From assembly GCA_036346395.1 (NCBI GenBank), contig JAYEVG010000053.1:1-64000 (forward strand): DNA of 64,000 nt, in the 5' to 3' direction. Below the pieces are notes generated by a model, which saw only the letters and a list, made by a program, of their open reading frames with translations, was not told the origin of the DNA and made no database searches. This document shows positions 47,999 through 60,578 of this stretch, piece by piece. The translations under genes were made by a program, and so were the position numbers. Each line of letters opens with the position of its first letter. Position 1 is the stretch's first letter. The stretch comes from Hsuehochloa calcarea. Taxonomy: Eukaryota; Streptophyta; Magnoliopsida; Poales; Poaceae.

Positions 47999-49054
47999 AT
48001 GTCGCTAGTTTGAACACTCGCGCCAATGCACGAACCTCAACTCTTTGAAAACGCCCAAAACACAGGATAGTTGTTCGTCAGAAGACCACAAGCATTTAAC
48101 GCCAAGTCCCGATTCCCAATGGAACGACGGCTTGACCTTGAGTTGCGAACTAATCAATGGATCGCCTAGTCCTCTCTCAAAGTCCTCGCATGAACTCGTT
48201 TGGAAGAACAAGCAATAGCTATGTTTCTATTCTTATGCATAAAGCTGGTGCGAGGTTACAATGGGGTCTAACCCTCAATATATAGTGCCCTTGTCCTCCT
48301 CATGGTCGCCAAGAGGCCCTACTCCTACCCTAATTGAATTAGGACTCCTACTCCAATTCGATTCAATCTAAAACAAAAGGAAACTCTAATTTTACAACCG
48401 CCATATTGTTTGGTCATATCTTTTGACTCGGAGGAATTTTGATGATCTAGGATCCGTTGGATCGGGCTTGAAGTTAGCTTTCCAACAAGACCAAAACACC
48501 CCAATCGGACTTCGTATGAGAAAGTTATGACCTTTTACTCGGACTGTCCTGCTGATTCGAATCCGAATTTCAGTGATTAGAATCGAATTGGATTCTCGAG
48601 TTGATTCCGAATTTGATTTCGGTTGGGGTTGTGGGAGATCTGAATTGGGTTTAAAAATCTTATCCAAAACTTGAGCTTTAAGTCCCCTTTTGCTCTACCA
48701 TCACACGGGCTTCTTTCCTCCTTGATCAGCCGCATGAACTGCTTGACTTTCTCCTTCCCAACCGCTTTGACCTTCTTGTTCTTCATCAGTAGGCAACAAA
48801 TATGGTTACCCTCCTCCTTGTACTCCTCCATTCCTTTGTCTCCGGCCTCCCTCTCCTCCCTCTCGGTTCCAAAGACTTTAAGTTTATCAAACCTGAGAAT
48901 GCACAAAGTATTGATTTTACGTAGTATCCAATTCTCATGGAAAGCATAAGGAAACTCATTAAGAAACAAATGCACCTGTTGTTTTAGAAGTTTAGTTCTT
49001 CCTTCATGAACAACCTCATAATTAGTAGAGATATCCTCATCACACTTTCTCTAG
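47999..49054 (-). other. Unidentified retroelement-like insert
   Basis: The sequence differs from the gypsy DNA on both sides. A minus-strand frame (48975-48577) is Lys/Glu-rich, with no domain I recognise. TATATAGTGCCC near 48278 (minus strand GGGCACTATATA) looks like an LTR promoter box. I can say only that it is probably a piece of another retroelement. Confidence 0.35.
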
Positions 49055-49850
49055 GTCTAAGGACCCGCTTGATGCAGACGACTGGCTTCGTCTGGTTGAG
49101 CGGAAGCTTCACATAGCGCAGTGCCAGGAGCATGCGACCGCGCACCACCTGCTTGTCACTTGGGAGGAGTTTCAGTCGCGCCTTCGTCGATCTCATATCC
49201 CTGCTGGCTTGATGAACATCAAGAAGCAGGAGTTTCTTGCGCTCAAGCAAGGGCGTAGCTCAGTCGTGTAGTATGTATACGAGTTCAACCATTTAGCCCG
49301 TTATGCTCCCGAGGATGTGGCCACTAATGAGGCCAAGCAAGCAAAGTTCAGGGGTGGCTTGTCTGAGGAGCTGAAGGACAAGCTATCCATTACGACTTCT
49401 CTGATTTCCAGACCTTGGTCGACAAGGCCATCGTCACCGAGCATGCCCCTCATTCATCGCATGCCGTGCCCCAATCACGTGCACCTGCGAGTCAGCAGAG
49501 TGGTCCCCGCAACCTTGCGGACATCACTTGTTTCTTCTGCAAGCAGAAGGGCCATTATGAAAATAATTGCCCTAAGAAGACAGGAGCGGCCCCTCGTCCT
49601 AATGGAGGACGCAGGCAAGGAAGTGGTTCTTCCGAGGACCAGAAGATCGTCCCGGCTACCCAAGGCGTGGGTAGTGGTCGCGTCAACCTCATCTCCGCGG
49701 AGGAGGCTCAGGAGGCACCCGACGTTGTGCTAGGTACACTTTCTGTAAACTCTTGTCCTGCTACTGTGTTGTTTGATTCAGGAGCATCTCATTCTTTTGT
49801 TTCTGAGTCTTTTGCTGCTATTAGTGAGCTCATTTTTACTCTATTAGTGA
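49055..49850 (+). mobile_element. Third gypsy gag-protease piece
   Basis: The plus strand reads PLDADDWLRLVERKLH, then a shortened gag (EEF, KKQEFLALKQGRSS) with an in-frame stop near 49269. The zinc knuckle CFFCKQKGHYENNC and protease start FDSGASHSFVS follow, collinear with 28650-29440 and nearly identical to it. At about 49850 it changes into copia reverse transcriptase, at a repeated TTAGTGAGCTCA word. This is the right edge of the foreign DNA inside the copia element. Confidence 0.7.
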
Positions 49851-51021
49851 GCTCACTTTTACCTCAGTTATTACTGCTGTTGGTTTCTCTGTCAGTTCCC
49901 ACGATCCTGCACTTTTTGTCCATGTCTCATCTTGGGGTAGAACACTGCTTCTTCTGTATGTTGATGACATGCTCATCACTAGTGATGATTCCTCCATCAC
50001 ATATGTGAAGAAGCATCTTAGTGAGCAATTTTTAATGACTGATCTTGGTTCTCTTACATACTTCCTTGGGATTGGGTCTCTTCCATGCCTAAAGGCTACT
50101 ACCTCTCCCAGCAGAAGTATGTCCAGAATCTTCTTGATCGGTCTGGTCTGACTAATACTCGCACTGCTGAGACTCCTATGGAACTATCCCTCCAGCTTCG
50201 TGCCACTGATGGTGATCTTCTTAAGGATACTACTCGATATCATCTTGTTGGGAGTTTGGTGTACCTTGTGAGCACTCGTCCTGATATTGCTTATGTTGTT
50301 CATATCTTGAGTCAGTTCATGGCTCGTTCTACCCATCTTCACTACAGTCACCTTCGTGTTCTTCGCTACTTGCGTGTGACTATCTCTCGTCGTTTGTTTT
50401 TCCGTAGTTCCACCTCACTCTGACTTCAGCGTACTCGATGCGACCTGGGCTAGTGATCCTTCTGATCGTCGTTCTCTTTCTGCTTACTGTGTTTTTTTTA
50501 GCTCCTCCCTGATTGCCTGGAAGACTAAGAAGCAGACTGCAGTTTCCTGTTCGAGTGCAGAGGCTGAGTTGAGAGCTATGGCAGCAGTAACAGCAGAGGT
50601 TACTTGGTTGAGGTGGCTACTTGCAGATTTTGGAGTACCTGTGTTGAGACCTACGACTCTTTTGTCTGATAGTACAGGTGCTATCAGTATTGCCCGAGAC
50701 TCAATGAAACATGAGCTCACCAAGCACATTGGTGTGGATACTTCATAAACTTGCTCACAGGTGCAGGAGGGGGTACTTGCTTTACAGTTTGTGCCATCAG
50801 AGTTACAGGTTGCTAACTTCTTCACGAAGCCACAAACTAGGGCACAACATTTGTATTTTTTTCCCCAAACTCAGTGTGTGATCCACCATAAGTTTGAGGG
50901 GGGGTGTTAGAATAGGACTCTATTTGTTTCCTTATCTGTATATGGCAACCTTCTTATACTTCCTATATATATTGCACATTGAGCCCTCTTGAATATACAA
51001 TACAATATTCATAACATTTTG

Positions 51022-51340
51022 CACATCAAGGAAATAATTAATTTGATGAGCATGAGTTATTCCTTGTGCTGGGGCCCATGAGTTAACGAAAATACAAAGT
51101 GACATACATATATAAGTGTGTGATCTTGAATGGAGGATGAGTTGCCGTGAGAAAGGCTACAGCAAGTTTTTTTTTCTTCTTTTAACTCAAATGCTAATGT
51201 GCCCTTTAGATGAAGGTTAATTTATTTCCTTTCCTAGGAACATGTCGATGCCCTCCTTAGAAAGCAAAATCTGTCTTTATGTCTTATGAGTTGTACATAA
51301 TTGTGAGATAAAATGATGCTTGTGAGTATTCCAAGATGTC
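51022..51340 (-). other. Argonaute intron 17 remnant between the two copia insertions
   Basis: These roughly 320 bp are host intron, bounded by TTTTG (target duplication of the left copia) and AGTGG (target duplication of the right one). No gene is seen. Confidence 0.7.
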
Positions 51341-51345
51341 AGTGG

Positions 51346-54300
51346 TGTTAGGAATAGCAACTTGTATTCTCAGGGGGGCAATGGGCCAGTATATATAGAC
51401 AAGTACAGGAGGTGAATATGCAAATAACCACTCATAACAATTGGGAATAACACAACTATACATATATATCTCTAACACCCCCCCCTCAAACTCATGGTGG
51501 ATCAACAACACTGAGTTTGGAGAGGTAGAAGTCGTGTTGTGCTCGAGTCTGGGCCTTCGTGAAGAAATTTGCTATCTGAAGCTCGGAAGTCACATACTGA
51601 AGAGCAATCACCTGATCATGCACACAAGACCTCATTAAAGAAGCATCAACACCAATATGCTTGGTGAGCTCATGCTTCACAGGGTCACGGGCAATACTGA
51701 TAGCACATGTACTGTCCGACAAGAGAGTTGGTGTAGTGACAAACACCAAAATCCTCATGTAATCACCGTAACCAGGTAATCTCTGCTGTCAAGAGAGCCA
51801 TAGCTCGTAACTCAGCTTCTACACTCGAACGTGATACTGTAGTCTGTTTCTTCGTCTTCCAGGCAATGAGAGAACCACCAAGAAAAACACAGTAAGCAGA
51901 GATAGACCAGCGATCAGATGGATCGCTGGCCCAAATAGCATCCGAATAAGCTGAAGGCACATAACGAAGTGGAGTGTGGAAAGAAGAGACGGCGAGAGAT
52001 AGTCCCACGAAGGTATCGCAGAACTCGAAGATGGCTGTAGTGGACCTGAGTAGGAGCAAAGACGAACTGACTCAGAATGTTGACTGGATAAGTGATATCC
52101 GGACGAGTAACAGCAAGGTAGACAAGACTCCCAACAAAATGACGATAGTGAGTCGGATCAGAAAGAGGCTCACCATCAGAGGGCGAACAGACGCCACTGA
52201 AAGAAGAGTGCGGACAGTGGTCATGTGGGCCACAGGAGCAAAATCTCATCGTTGTCACGACCATGCTCCTGCTGGAAGGCACGAGCAACAAGACGCGCCT
52301 TATAGCGCTCAAGAGAGCCATCAGAGCGAATCTTAATCTTATAGACCCACTTACACGTGATGGGACGATAGTGAGATGGAAAAGAAACAAGATCCCAAAT
52401 ACCAGTACGCTCGAGAGCAGCAATCTCCTCGGCCATAGCAAGCTGCCACTCAGGGTGAGTAACAGCATCCCGGTAGGAGACAGGCTCATGGGTAGTTGCA
52501 CCAGCAAAACCAAAACGGGCAGGAGGCCGAACGACTGACGATCGTGGAGACCGTGGCGAGGAGATGATGACCCATCAGGGGAAAATGGAGCATCAGGAGA
52601 AGATGAAGCATCAGGGGAAGATGGCTCATCTAGAAGAGCCTCAATACGAGGTCGACGAGTGTAGAAGAGAGTGAGAGGAGCCTGAGGAGCCGCAGGGGAC
52701 GAAGCAGGCGGCGACAATGGCGGAGAGGCCTCAGGAGGTATATGCGGAGATTCAGTGGGACGGGTGGACGAGGGCAAGACAGAGATGGATGTATCTGGAA
52801 AAGTAAAAAAAGACAGGGACTTGACAGAGGAAACCGAAGGAGAGGCAGGACGTGGGTAGAAGGGACGAGACTCGTCAAAAGCCACATCCCGAGAAATCCG
52901 TGATCCGTCGACCAATGTGGTCGCAAAGACCGATAGCCCTTGTGCTCGCATCAGATCCCGTAAAAAGCAGACTAAACAGACTGAGCAGTCAGTTTGGTGC
53001 GTTCTCGAGGTGCAAGGAGAACGTAGCAAACGCAGCCAAACAGACGAAGGGCAGAGTAGTCTAGAGAAAGATCACAGAGACACTCAACCGGGATCTCACC
53101 AAGAGCGTAAGATGGTGAATGTTGACGAAATAGGTGGCAGTGAAACGGCCTCGGCCCAAAAGTGAAGTGGAATAGAGGCAAAGAATCATCGTGGTACGTG
53201 CCGTCTCAAGGAGGTGACGATGCTTGCGCTCAGCGACACCATTCCGAGCATGAGCACCAGGACAAGAGAACTGAGCGAGTGTGCCCTGCTCAGCAAGAAA
53301 GCTGCGCAGGTAACAAGAGAGGTACTCGCCAACAGAGTCAAGACGAAAGACACGAATAGGAGTGGAAAAGCGTATGCGAACCATATTAGCAAATTGTTTA
53401 TAGATAGACAATGCCTCACTACGAAGACATAAAATATATCCAAGTGTGGCGAGAGAAGTCATCTATAAAAATGATATAATATCGATGACCCCCTTTCGAA
53501 AGGAAAGGAGCCGGACCCCAAACATCTGAATGAATAAGATCAAATGGTCGCTAAGACACAGACTCAGTATGAGAATAGGGATGCTGAATCTGTTTCCCTA
53601 ACTTACAGCCCTGACAATCTAAAGACACGCCTCACGAGATGCAGACACGTAAGACCACGACGGACTAAAGATGACAAGCAAGATCCACACAGAGGGCCAG
53701 AACCAACCAGAGCCCCGTGTGGCGGTCCTGAACACAACAAGAGTCAGCGTCAAGAATGACCCGACAACCAAGGTCAGTAATCTGCCCAGCAGAAAGAAGC
53801 TGCATAGTTAGGCGAGGAACATGAGCAACAGAAGGAACATGAAAGGATGAGTTGCTAAGAGGTCCTCGACCAGAGACAGAAAGAAAGGTACCATCAGCAG
53901 TAAAAACACTGACAGGGGAATCAAGAGGTGTAATAAAAGACAGAGTGGAAGATCAGAGGTCATGTGAAATGATGCTCCGGAATCAAGAATCCATGGGGAA
54001 GTACCTGACTGTAGAAGGTGGTTTCTCATTGCCCGAAGAGTTAGTAGCTGAACCTGCAGAACCTGTCAAGGGAGAACCTGAAGCGGCAAGCGCCGTCAAG
54101 TCGGCTATCTCCTCGCCTGAGAAACCGCCAAGGAGTCGATGCAGATGTCGATGTAGAAGCACCAGTGCCAGTGCTAGGAGAAGAACGGCGTGAAAGATGC
54201 CGCTACTTCTTCTAGCACTTGGACTCAATGTGGCCAATGTTGTCGTAGTAGGAGCAGCGAGGACGGCCACCGCCAGATGGAGGGCGGCCACCACCACCTG

Positions 54301-55900
54301 TGGCAGCCGCTGGAGGAGGCAGTGTAGCAGGTGAACGAGCGGCGAGCACAGAGGGGAGTGGCATCAGACCGGCACCACTCAGACGAGTCTCCTCTGCACG
54401 TATCTCGGTAAGAGCCTCCAGGAGGGTGACATGCAAGAAGCTGGGCACGCCTCTGCTCGAACTCAGGACGAAGGCGAGTAAGGAACTCGTAGACACGCTG
54501 AAACTCCGTGTCAAGACGCATAAAGAAGACAAAGATGAACAGAGCGACAACCAGGCGAAGAGAGTCCACCGATGCCGCATGCCAGAACTCGAGCGAGAAG
54601 GCGCCAACAAGAGCATCACCTGTCAAGAGAGTGCTCTGAGCAACGACGGTAGAGGGCATCTCCAGAGGGTTCGTAACGCTGACGAAGGTGAGTCCACATC
54701 TGGACAGCCGAAGGGAGTCCCACAACCTCAGAAGAGAACTGAGGCTGGACACTGGCGATGAAGACAGCAGCAGCCCGAGCGTCGTCATCGCACCACTGAG
54801 TGTAGGCAGTCAATCGATCCATGTAGGAATCCAGAGCCTCTTGGTAGGCAGAGGCAACCTTCTCATCAGCAAAGCCGCCAGACCTCGGCGGCAGCCTTGT
54901 CGACCGTCGGGCAAAGACAATGACGAGGTTCCGCTGAGTAGGGCAAGGCGCGTGTGACATCACCAGAGAGGACGCCCAGAGACGAAGACCACGCATGTGG
55001 ATGCGCATGTGAGCCACGAAGTCGGTGTAATTAACACCATCGAAGATTACCGGGCAGCGAGGAAGGGAAACGGTGCCCATTGGTAGGCGGTGCTGGACGG
55101 CGCGACGACCAAGGCAACGAAGTCTAATAGACGGCGCTGGACGGCGCGGCGGTCAGAACGACGTTTTTTTTTCCTCGCAACCGGCCTCACTTTTAACGGG
55201 CCGGCCCACCTACCACCAGACGCGCACACGCGCACGCGCAGGGATTAGGTTATCACCCTGCGAGCAATGAGGCGGCGACGGTCGAGGCGACATCGGCGGT
55301 GGATCGTTCTCCCTTGTCCTCTCTTTGGAGGCGGCGGAGGTAGAAGAGCGCGACGGCCCGGAGGCGCACTACGTCGTCGGTGGTGAAGACAAGGTGGCCC
55401 AACCTCCACTCGGGTGACTGGCGACGGATGGGAAGATGAGTCGCCAGAAGACAAGGCGACTTGGCCTCCAGTGATCGGATCCTCCTCTGATGGTGACGGC
55501 AGAGGCGGCGCAGGTCGGCGAATCCAAATCCGACGGCCGACCAGAGGGCCCTCACGCAAGATGTTCAAGACGGCTCCTTCGCCCGCCAAGCAGATTTCAC
55601 CAAGCAGACGGAGACGGAGGAGGCCGCACGACACACCGAGGCGGTGGGAGAGGGAAGAGGCAGCCGGCGATGGCGGCAAGGAGACGTGAGAGGAAGCTTA
55701 GCCGCGGCTAAAGGAAGGAAGGACGAGTTGCGCGTCGGGAGAGGTAACCCTAATGGGCTCTGATACCATGTTAGGAATAGCAACTTGTATTCTCAGGGGG
55801 CCAATGGGCCAGTATATATAGACAAGTATAGGAGGCGAATATGCAAATAACCACTCATAACAATGGGGAATAACACAACTATACATATATATCTCTAACA
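51346..55900 (-). mobile_element. Ty1/copia element, near full length, in Argonaute intron 17
   Basis: A 4555-bp element with 132-bp LTRs at 51346-51477 and 55769-55900 (four differences, about 3 percent) and the target duplication AGTGG at 51341-51345 and 55901-55905. The primer site complement GCTCTGATACCA is at 55757-55768, and the polypurine tract complement follows 51477. The minus-strand domain order is gag (55080-54212, with a CSYYDNIGHIESKC knuckle), protease (WILDSGASFHMT near 54000), integrase (53462-53061, ARNGVAERKHRHLLE), reverse transcriptase (from about 52436, ITCKWVYKIKIRSDG) and RNase H (52059-51492, KHIGVDASL). Frameshifts and stops break the polyprotein, so it is now immobile. 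Confidence 0.9.
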
Positions 55901-58900
55901 AGTGGCACATCATATGAAAATTTTAGTTTATAGCCTTGCTTATGATTTGTTTTATTATTAGCATTTTAAAACGAAAGGGCCACAGCTATTTCATTCAAAT
56001 GAAACAGGAAATATAGGAGTTCACACTTTAATAAAAACACATATATCCATTTTAACACAAAAAGAAAATAAAAAATGGAAATTTCTTTGGTTGTTCAACC
56101 TCTACAGGAGCATTAATGAAACCATTTCATTCGCCACATTTCACGGATGCCAGGTTTACTAGTTTCGTGAAAGTGTCTGACTCATTGCAACAACTTAATT
56201 CTTGATTTACTAGTTCCAAATATAGTAGTCTTGAAACCTCGTTTTTGTACCTAGCTAATTTAAGGTTGCTCGGCATTTTCTATGTATTCTAGGATTCGTA
56301 AAGCCTTGTAGAGCACACATCTCTCCTTTACTACCCCACTACCGTTTCTTTTTGTAAATTAACAAAATTAAATTAGCATAGAAAAATCAACTCTCATCAT
56401 TTTCTTTTGCAAAATGTTAAGAAAAATATAAATAATCCAATGAAATAACTCTTGGAGAAAACTAAACAGACCTTTGAGGCACCAACACAGCTATCAAAAT
56501 ATATTAACAAATTCCAAAGCAATTATGGACCAGATGTTATGCTAAACTGAAAGTAACAAGTAAATAACAATAGACACCTGAAAATGATTATTTGTGACGG
56601 CTTTCTTTGTTGACTGGTTTGGTAGAAGTCTAGTAGAAGTTCCCTGCAATGCAAAGTTACAGTAAAAATGGGTACCGAAATTACTTTTGATCTAACAGCC
56701 TCAGACCACTTCCCGAGGTGTAAATAACTTTAACAGAACAATAACTTTAACAGAACGTGCAACTACAGTACAGCTGGAAGAATGTCAGGTGTAAACAGAA
56801 ACAATACAGCAAAGATTAGTTTAGAGTACCTTATTATGCCGTCATCCTTTCCATCATCCAGTGGCTTAAAAAGAGAATCAATCATCTCTACCTTTGGAGA
56901 CTGGGTCCGGACAGATGCTCTGTACCGTGATATCAGTGGCCAACATCTGGATCCAACAACCTGTAGTAAAAGCAGATTTCATTAACATTGAAGGTGAATA
57001 CAAATCCCAAAATTGTCCACTAATAAAGCTTTATCATACACCCTAGCTAAATCAGATGTTCCAAATAGCCTAGAAATTCATGGAATGTGGTATTTATTCC
57101 TTGAGGAGTGGTGCACAGGCTATTGTGCTAGGCTGCTAGCTATTCATCTAAATTTTGCAACTACTTATGGGAGTACTCAAGGGATGGAAATACAGATCTT
57201 TGCTTGATGCAAAGTAATGGAGAGAGAAAACAAAGACACACCGCAGCAATTGATGGTATATCTGCTCGGCCAGGAGAACCATGTGAAACGTCCATTCCCA
57301 AAATTAATGTGGGTAGATGATTGACAATTGGAATCATCTGGCGATGCTCCAATGCCAGTTTAGAGTTCATTCCGCCAAGCTAAAAAACAGGAAAAAACAT
57401 AGATAAGAAAGTAACTCACATGTGAGTAAAGAGATGAAACTTAAATGCACAATCAGATAAAGAGATGAAGTATTTGTACCTTTGCATTGATTTTTAGAAG
57501 AACATTGGTGAAGTATTGATCATTCATCTTATTACTAGGAACAATGCATTGAGTAGCAATACCAATCTCATGAAGATTTTTCTTCTTCCATGGCCCTTCA
57601 AGGTAGTTAACGAAGTTGGTTACATGAAGAATCCATGAGGGGGCAAAAAATATTAATTGTGCAACATCTTACCATAAATATCACAATTTTTCCTCTCTGG
57701 CAAAACACACAGCAGAAATTCAGGAGGTCCGGGAAGGCTTGCTTTGACTTTTTCAAACATCCCTTCAACTCTTACAACAGGTGCACATCTCCTAGCTTGA
57801 CTATCCTCATCCACCAAGGCGAAAGGGCGCTCAATAAACTATGCAAGACAAGGGATAAATTACATGGACAAAGCACATCATTAAAAGATAAGCTACATAT
57901 GGTCAAGCTTTACCACAAAAGAAGCAAGCCACACAAGAACTTACAATGCCTTTGTTTCGTCCGCAGTTTATCAGATCTCTTGAGATCCGGCTCATGTCAC
58001 AACGAGCGGAGAAATTAACAAGTGCCCAACGCTCAATCTTGACAGGCTCAAGTAGCCTCTGCAACAGTGACCAAATGAAATTAAGTTCAGCACAAAATGC
58101 TTTTGCTAAAAGCGTGTTGCGTTACAAGTAGCAAAGTAGCAACCTTGTTATTGTAGTTCCACCTGCCTTTGTTGGGAATGCAATCTTCACTATTTCCCAC
58201 AACCAGCTGGATTAACATATCAGAACAATTAGAAAACACTGAGTCATATATGAAAAAAGGCAAAATGCAAAATAGATTAGGTCTAACCGTTGGTGCAGAG
58301 AGAACACGGCCATCAACACGAGTGAGTTGTTTCTCAATTTTAATACCACAAGAAGATAAGATTGGATCATCATCGTATCTATTACTTTCTACAGCCTGTA
58401 AATTGTACCTGTCATTAACTAAAAGGAGAAAAACTGAAAGCAGTAATAATAACAACATATTTCAGTAAACCCACATCAGTAACAACTCGCATGCGATCTT
58501 GAGGTTTCTGTCGTGATTTTTCAACCAATGTTGCTCTTTGTTGAGAAGACAGTGCCTTTGTATAACGTTGAAGTGATACCATGTGGCACAGCTGCAAAAA
58601 AAACACAACTTGGACATCAAGTGCAGTCAGAAACTAAAATTACTGGACCACAGTATGAAATAAATAAGCAAACAAGGCTGCAACCTCAATTGGGAGATAA
58701 TTTGGGCGTTTTGGTTTGCCCACATCAAGACATGGCAGATAAGGCATCGCTAAATCCACCTGCTTGGATTTAAAATATTCCTGGACAGTAATATCAACTG
58801 TCTGATCTTCACTGCTTCCATTCGAACTTTCATCGGGAATCTGTGCATCAGTAAAGGTTTCAACATCACCGATGAATAGAATAAAGTTCAGCTTAAAGTA

Positions 58901-59826
58901 GCAACTATCAGATAACATCTCCAATCACACGTTATTTATCCAGTCTCCAAGAATTGTCTTTGACCATTAGTTTTTGCATTACAATATAAATGTAAATTGT
59001 ATAGAATTATAACATTATGCAAGTATATATTGCGATAAGTCTATTTAAATCATGTGTCCAATCCAGATATTTACAGACATTATTGCTGAGAGTTAGAAAC
59101 AATTGACTGTGTGCATCCTACAGCAACACGTTCTTATGACAAATGACAAGGAAGGTTGGACAAACCAGAACATAGAAACATGAACAGATAGATTACAGTA
59201 TAACACAAGATTGACCAAGAGACATGGGACAGTACTATAGTGGAAAGGAAACCGTTTCCAAGGGAGAAAAAACATAATGCAGGAATAGAGCCATACGTCT
59301 GTCTAGAGCATGGTTGATCACTAAGACCAATGATCTTGAATTCCATGTTGTTGTGCTTAGCTTTAACTTTCAGGTTTTTCAACATTTTCTTGGCCTGCAA
59401 CATTTACAACTAGAAGTTAGTGAAAAGTTTTAAATTTGCTTCATGAGAAAACAAAAAGGCTGGAATTTCAGATAGTGGTATATTATCATGTACCCTGGGC
59501 CAGTCAATATCTCTAATGTCTCTAACATTTTGATTTGTAAGGAGGAAGTCAAAAACTGGTCCGGGAGTCACAATCATAGTAGTTGAAACATCTGTATAAC
59601 ATAAATGTGATATCAGGATTGGCAATTTGAACCAAAATCCAAAGGTCAACATTAGAATGCATCCTGAGCATGATCCGAATCGCTTCCTCGAAGCGCCAAA
59701 GCAACTGACTTGAGGGGAATCTTTGCTGCGTAACTTATGCCCACTACAAACTTTTTTGCAAGATGTGACCGCTTTGCTCGTTTCTTGTCACCTTGACTTC
59801 CATGTCCTGGACTCCCACCAACAGCC

Positions 59827-60578
59827 GGCGCCTCCCCTCTCCTCCCCCCATCTGTATATAAACGTGACCGTCTCATTTTTTTCACCACGGAAACTCGTTC
59901 GCTCCCACCCTTCTCCCCATTTCCCCTCACCTCCTATTGCTCCCACCCCTTCCCTCCCATCCCGTTCGCTCCCCACGCTGCCGCCCGTCCTTCCTCCCCT
60001 CCCGTTCGCTCCCCCCGCCGACGCCTACCCTTCCTCCCCCAACAGTAGGGCCTCCTCTCCCTCCCCACTGCCGTAGTCTACCCTTCCTCCCCAACCACGG
60101 TGGCCGGCCCTTCCTCCCCAACCGCGGCGCCTCCTCTCCCCACCGTCGGCCGCCGCCCTTCCTCCCAAACCACCGCCTCCCTCTCCTCCCCAATGCCATC
60201 ACCTCCTCTCTCCCCACCGTTGGTGTCTACCTTCCTCTCCCAACGCCGCGCTTTGCCTTCCCCCCCACCCGCCGCCGCCCCCACCGCCACCGCCTCCCGT
60301 CTTCTCACCCCACCAATGCCGCCTCCCCTCTGCTTCCCCCACCGCCACTGCCTGCCCTCTCCTCCACCCGACGCCGCCGTCTCCCCTCTCCTCCCCACCA
60401 AAAGATTCTGAAAAGCTAATGCTAGCGAGGCAAACTGGTTTGACAAGAAGTCAGGTATTTTGTTATCTTACGAAGATAATTTTTTACCTTATCGCAATAA
60501 CATTTGTTACTAATTTACCTTATCGCAATAACATTTGTTACTAATCCTTGGCATGCATTGATATTATTCAAATCTATT
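59827..60578 (+). other. C-rich insertion specific to copy B
   Basis: About 590 bases of C/T-rich low-complexity sequence (degenerate CTTCCTCCCCAACC-type units) begin right after the remaining part of exon 4. Near the left end GTATATAAAC (59863-59872) looks like a TATA box. A plus-strand frame would give a Pro/Ser-rich protein, but its composition alone explains the open frame. Two 31-bp units (60484-60514, 60515-60545) end the insert. It removes the exon 4 acceptor of Argonaute copy 2. Origin unknown; it could be a captured gene promoter and leader. Confidence 0.6.

Larger units (their letters stand above)
34962..51016 (+). mobile_element. Ty1/copia element with large foreign filling, in Argonaute intron 17
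   Basis: LTRs of 112 bp lie at 34962-35073 and 50905-51016, differing at about eight positions. The target duplication TTTTG is at 34957-34961 and 51017-51021. The first LTR base is A, not T. The primer site TGGTATTAGAA follows at 35074-35084, and a purine-rich tract (AGTTTGAGGGGGGG) precedes the 3' LTR at 50891-50904. Only the leader (to about 35308) and the pol end are the element's own: reverse transcriptase and RNase H at 49851-50870 with YVDDMLITSDDS, TYFLGI and TRPDIAY. Between them lie about 14.5 kb of MULE and gypsy DNA. Gag, protease and integrase are missing, so it cannot move on its own. Confidence 0.85.

Noticed and set aside
51974..53359. Plus-strand frames across the copia element at 51346-55900
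   Set aside because: Antisense of reverse transcriptase and integrase; the domain evidence is on the minus strand.
59723..60419. Pro/Ser-rich open frames, plus strand, in the C-rich insert
   Set aside because: Low-complexity C/T sequence is open by composition in more than one frame; no domain or splice signals seen.
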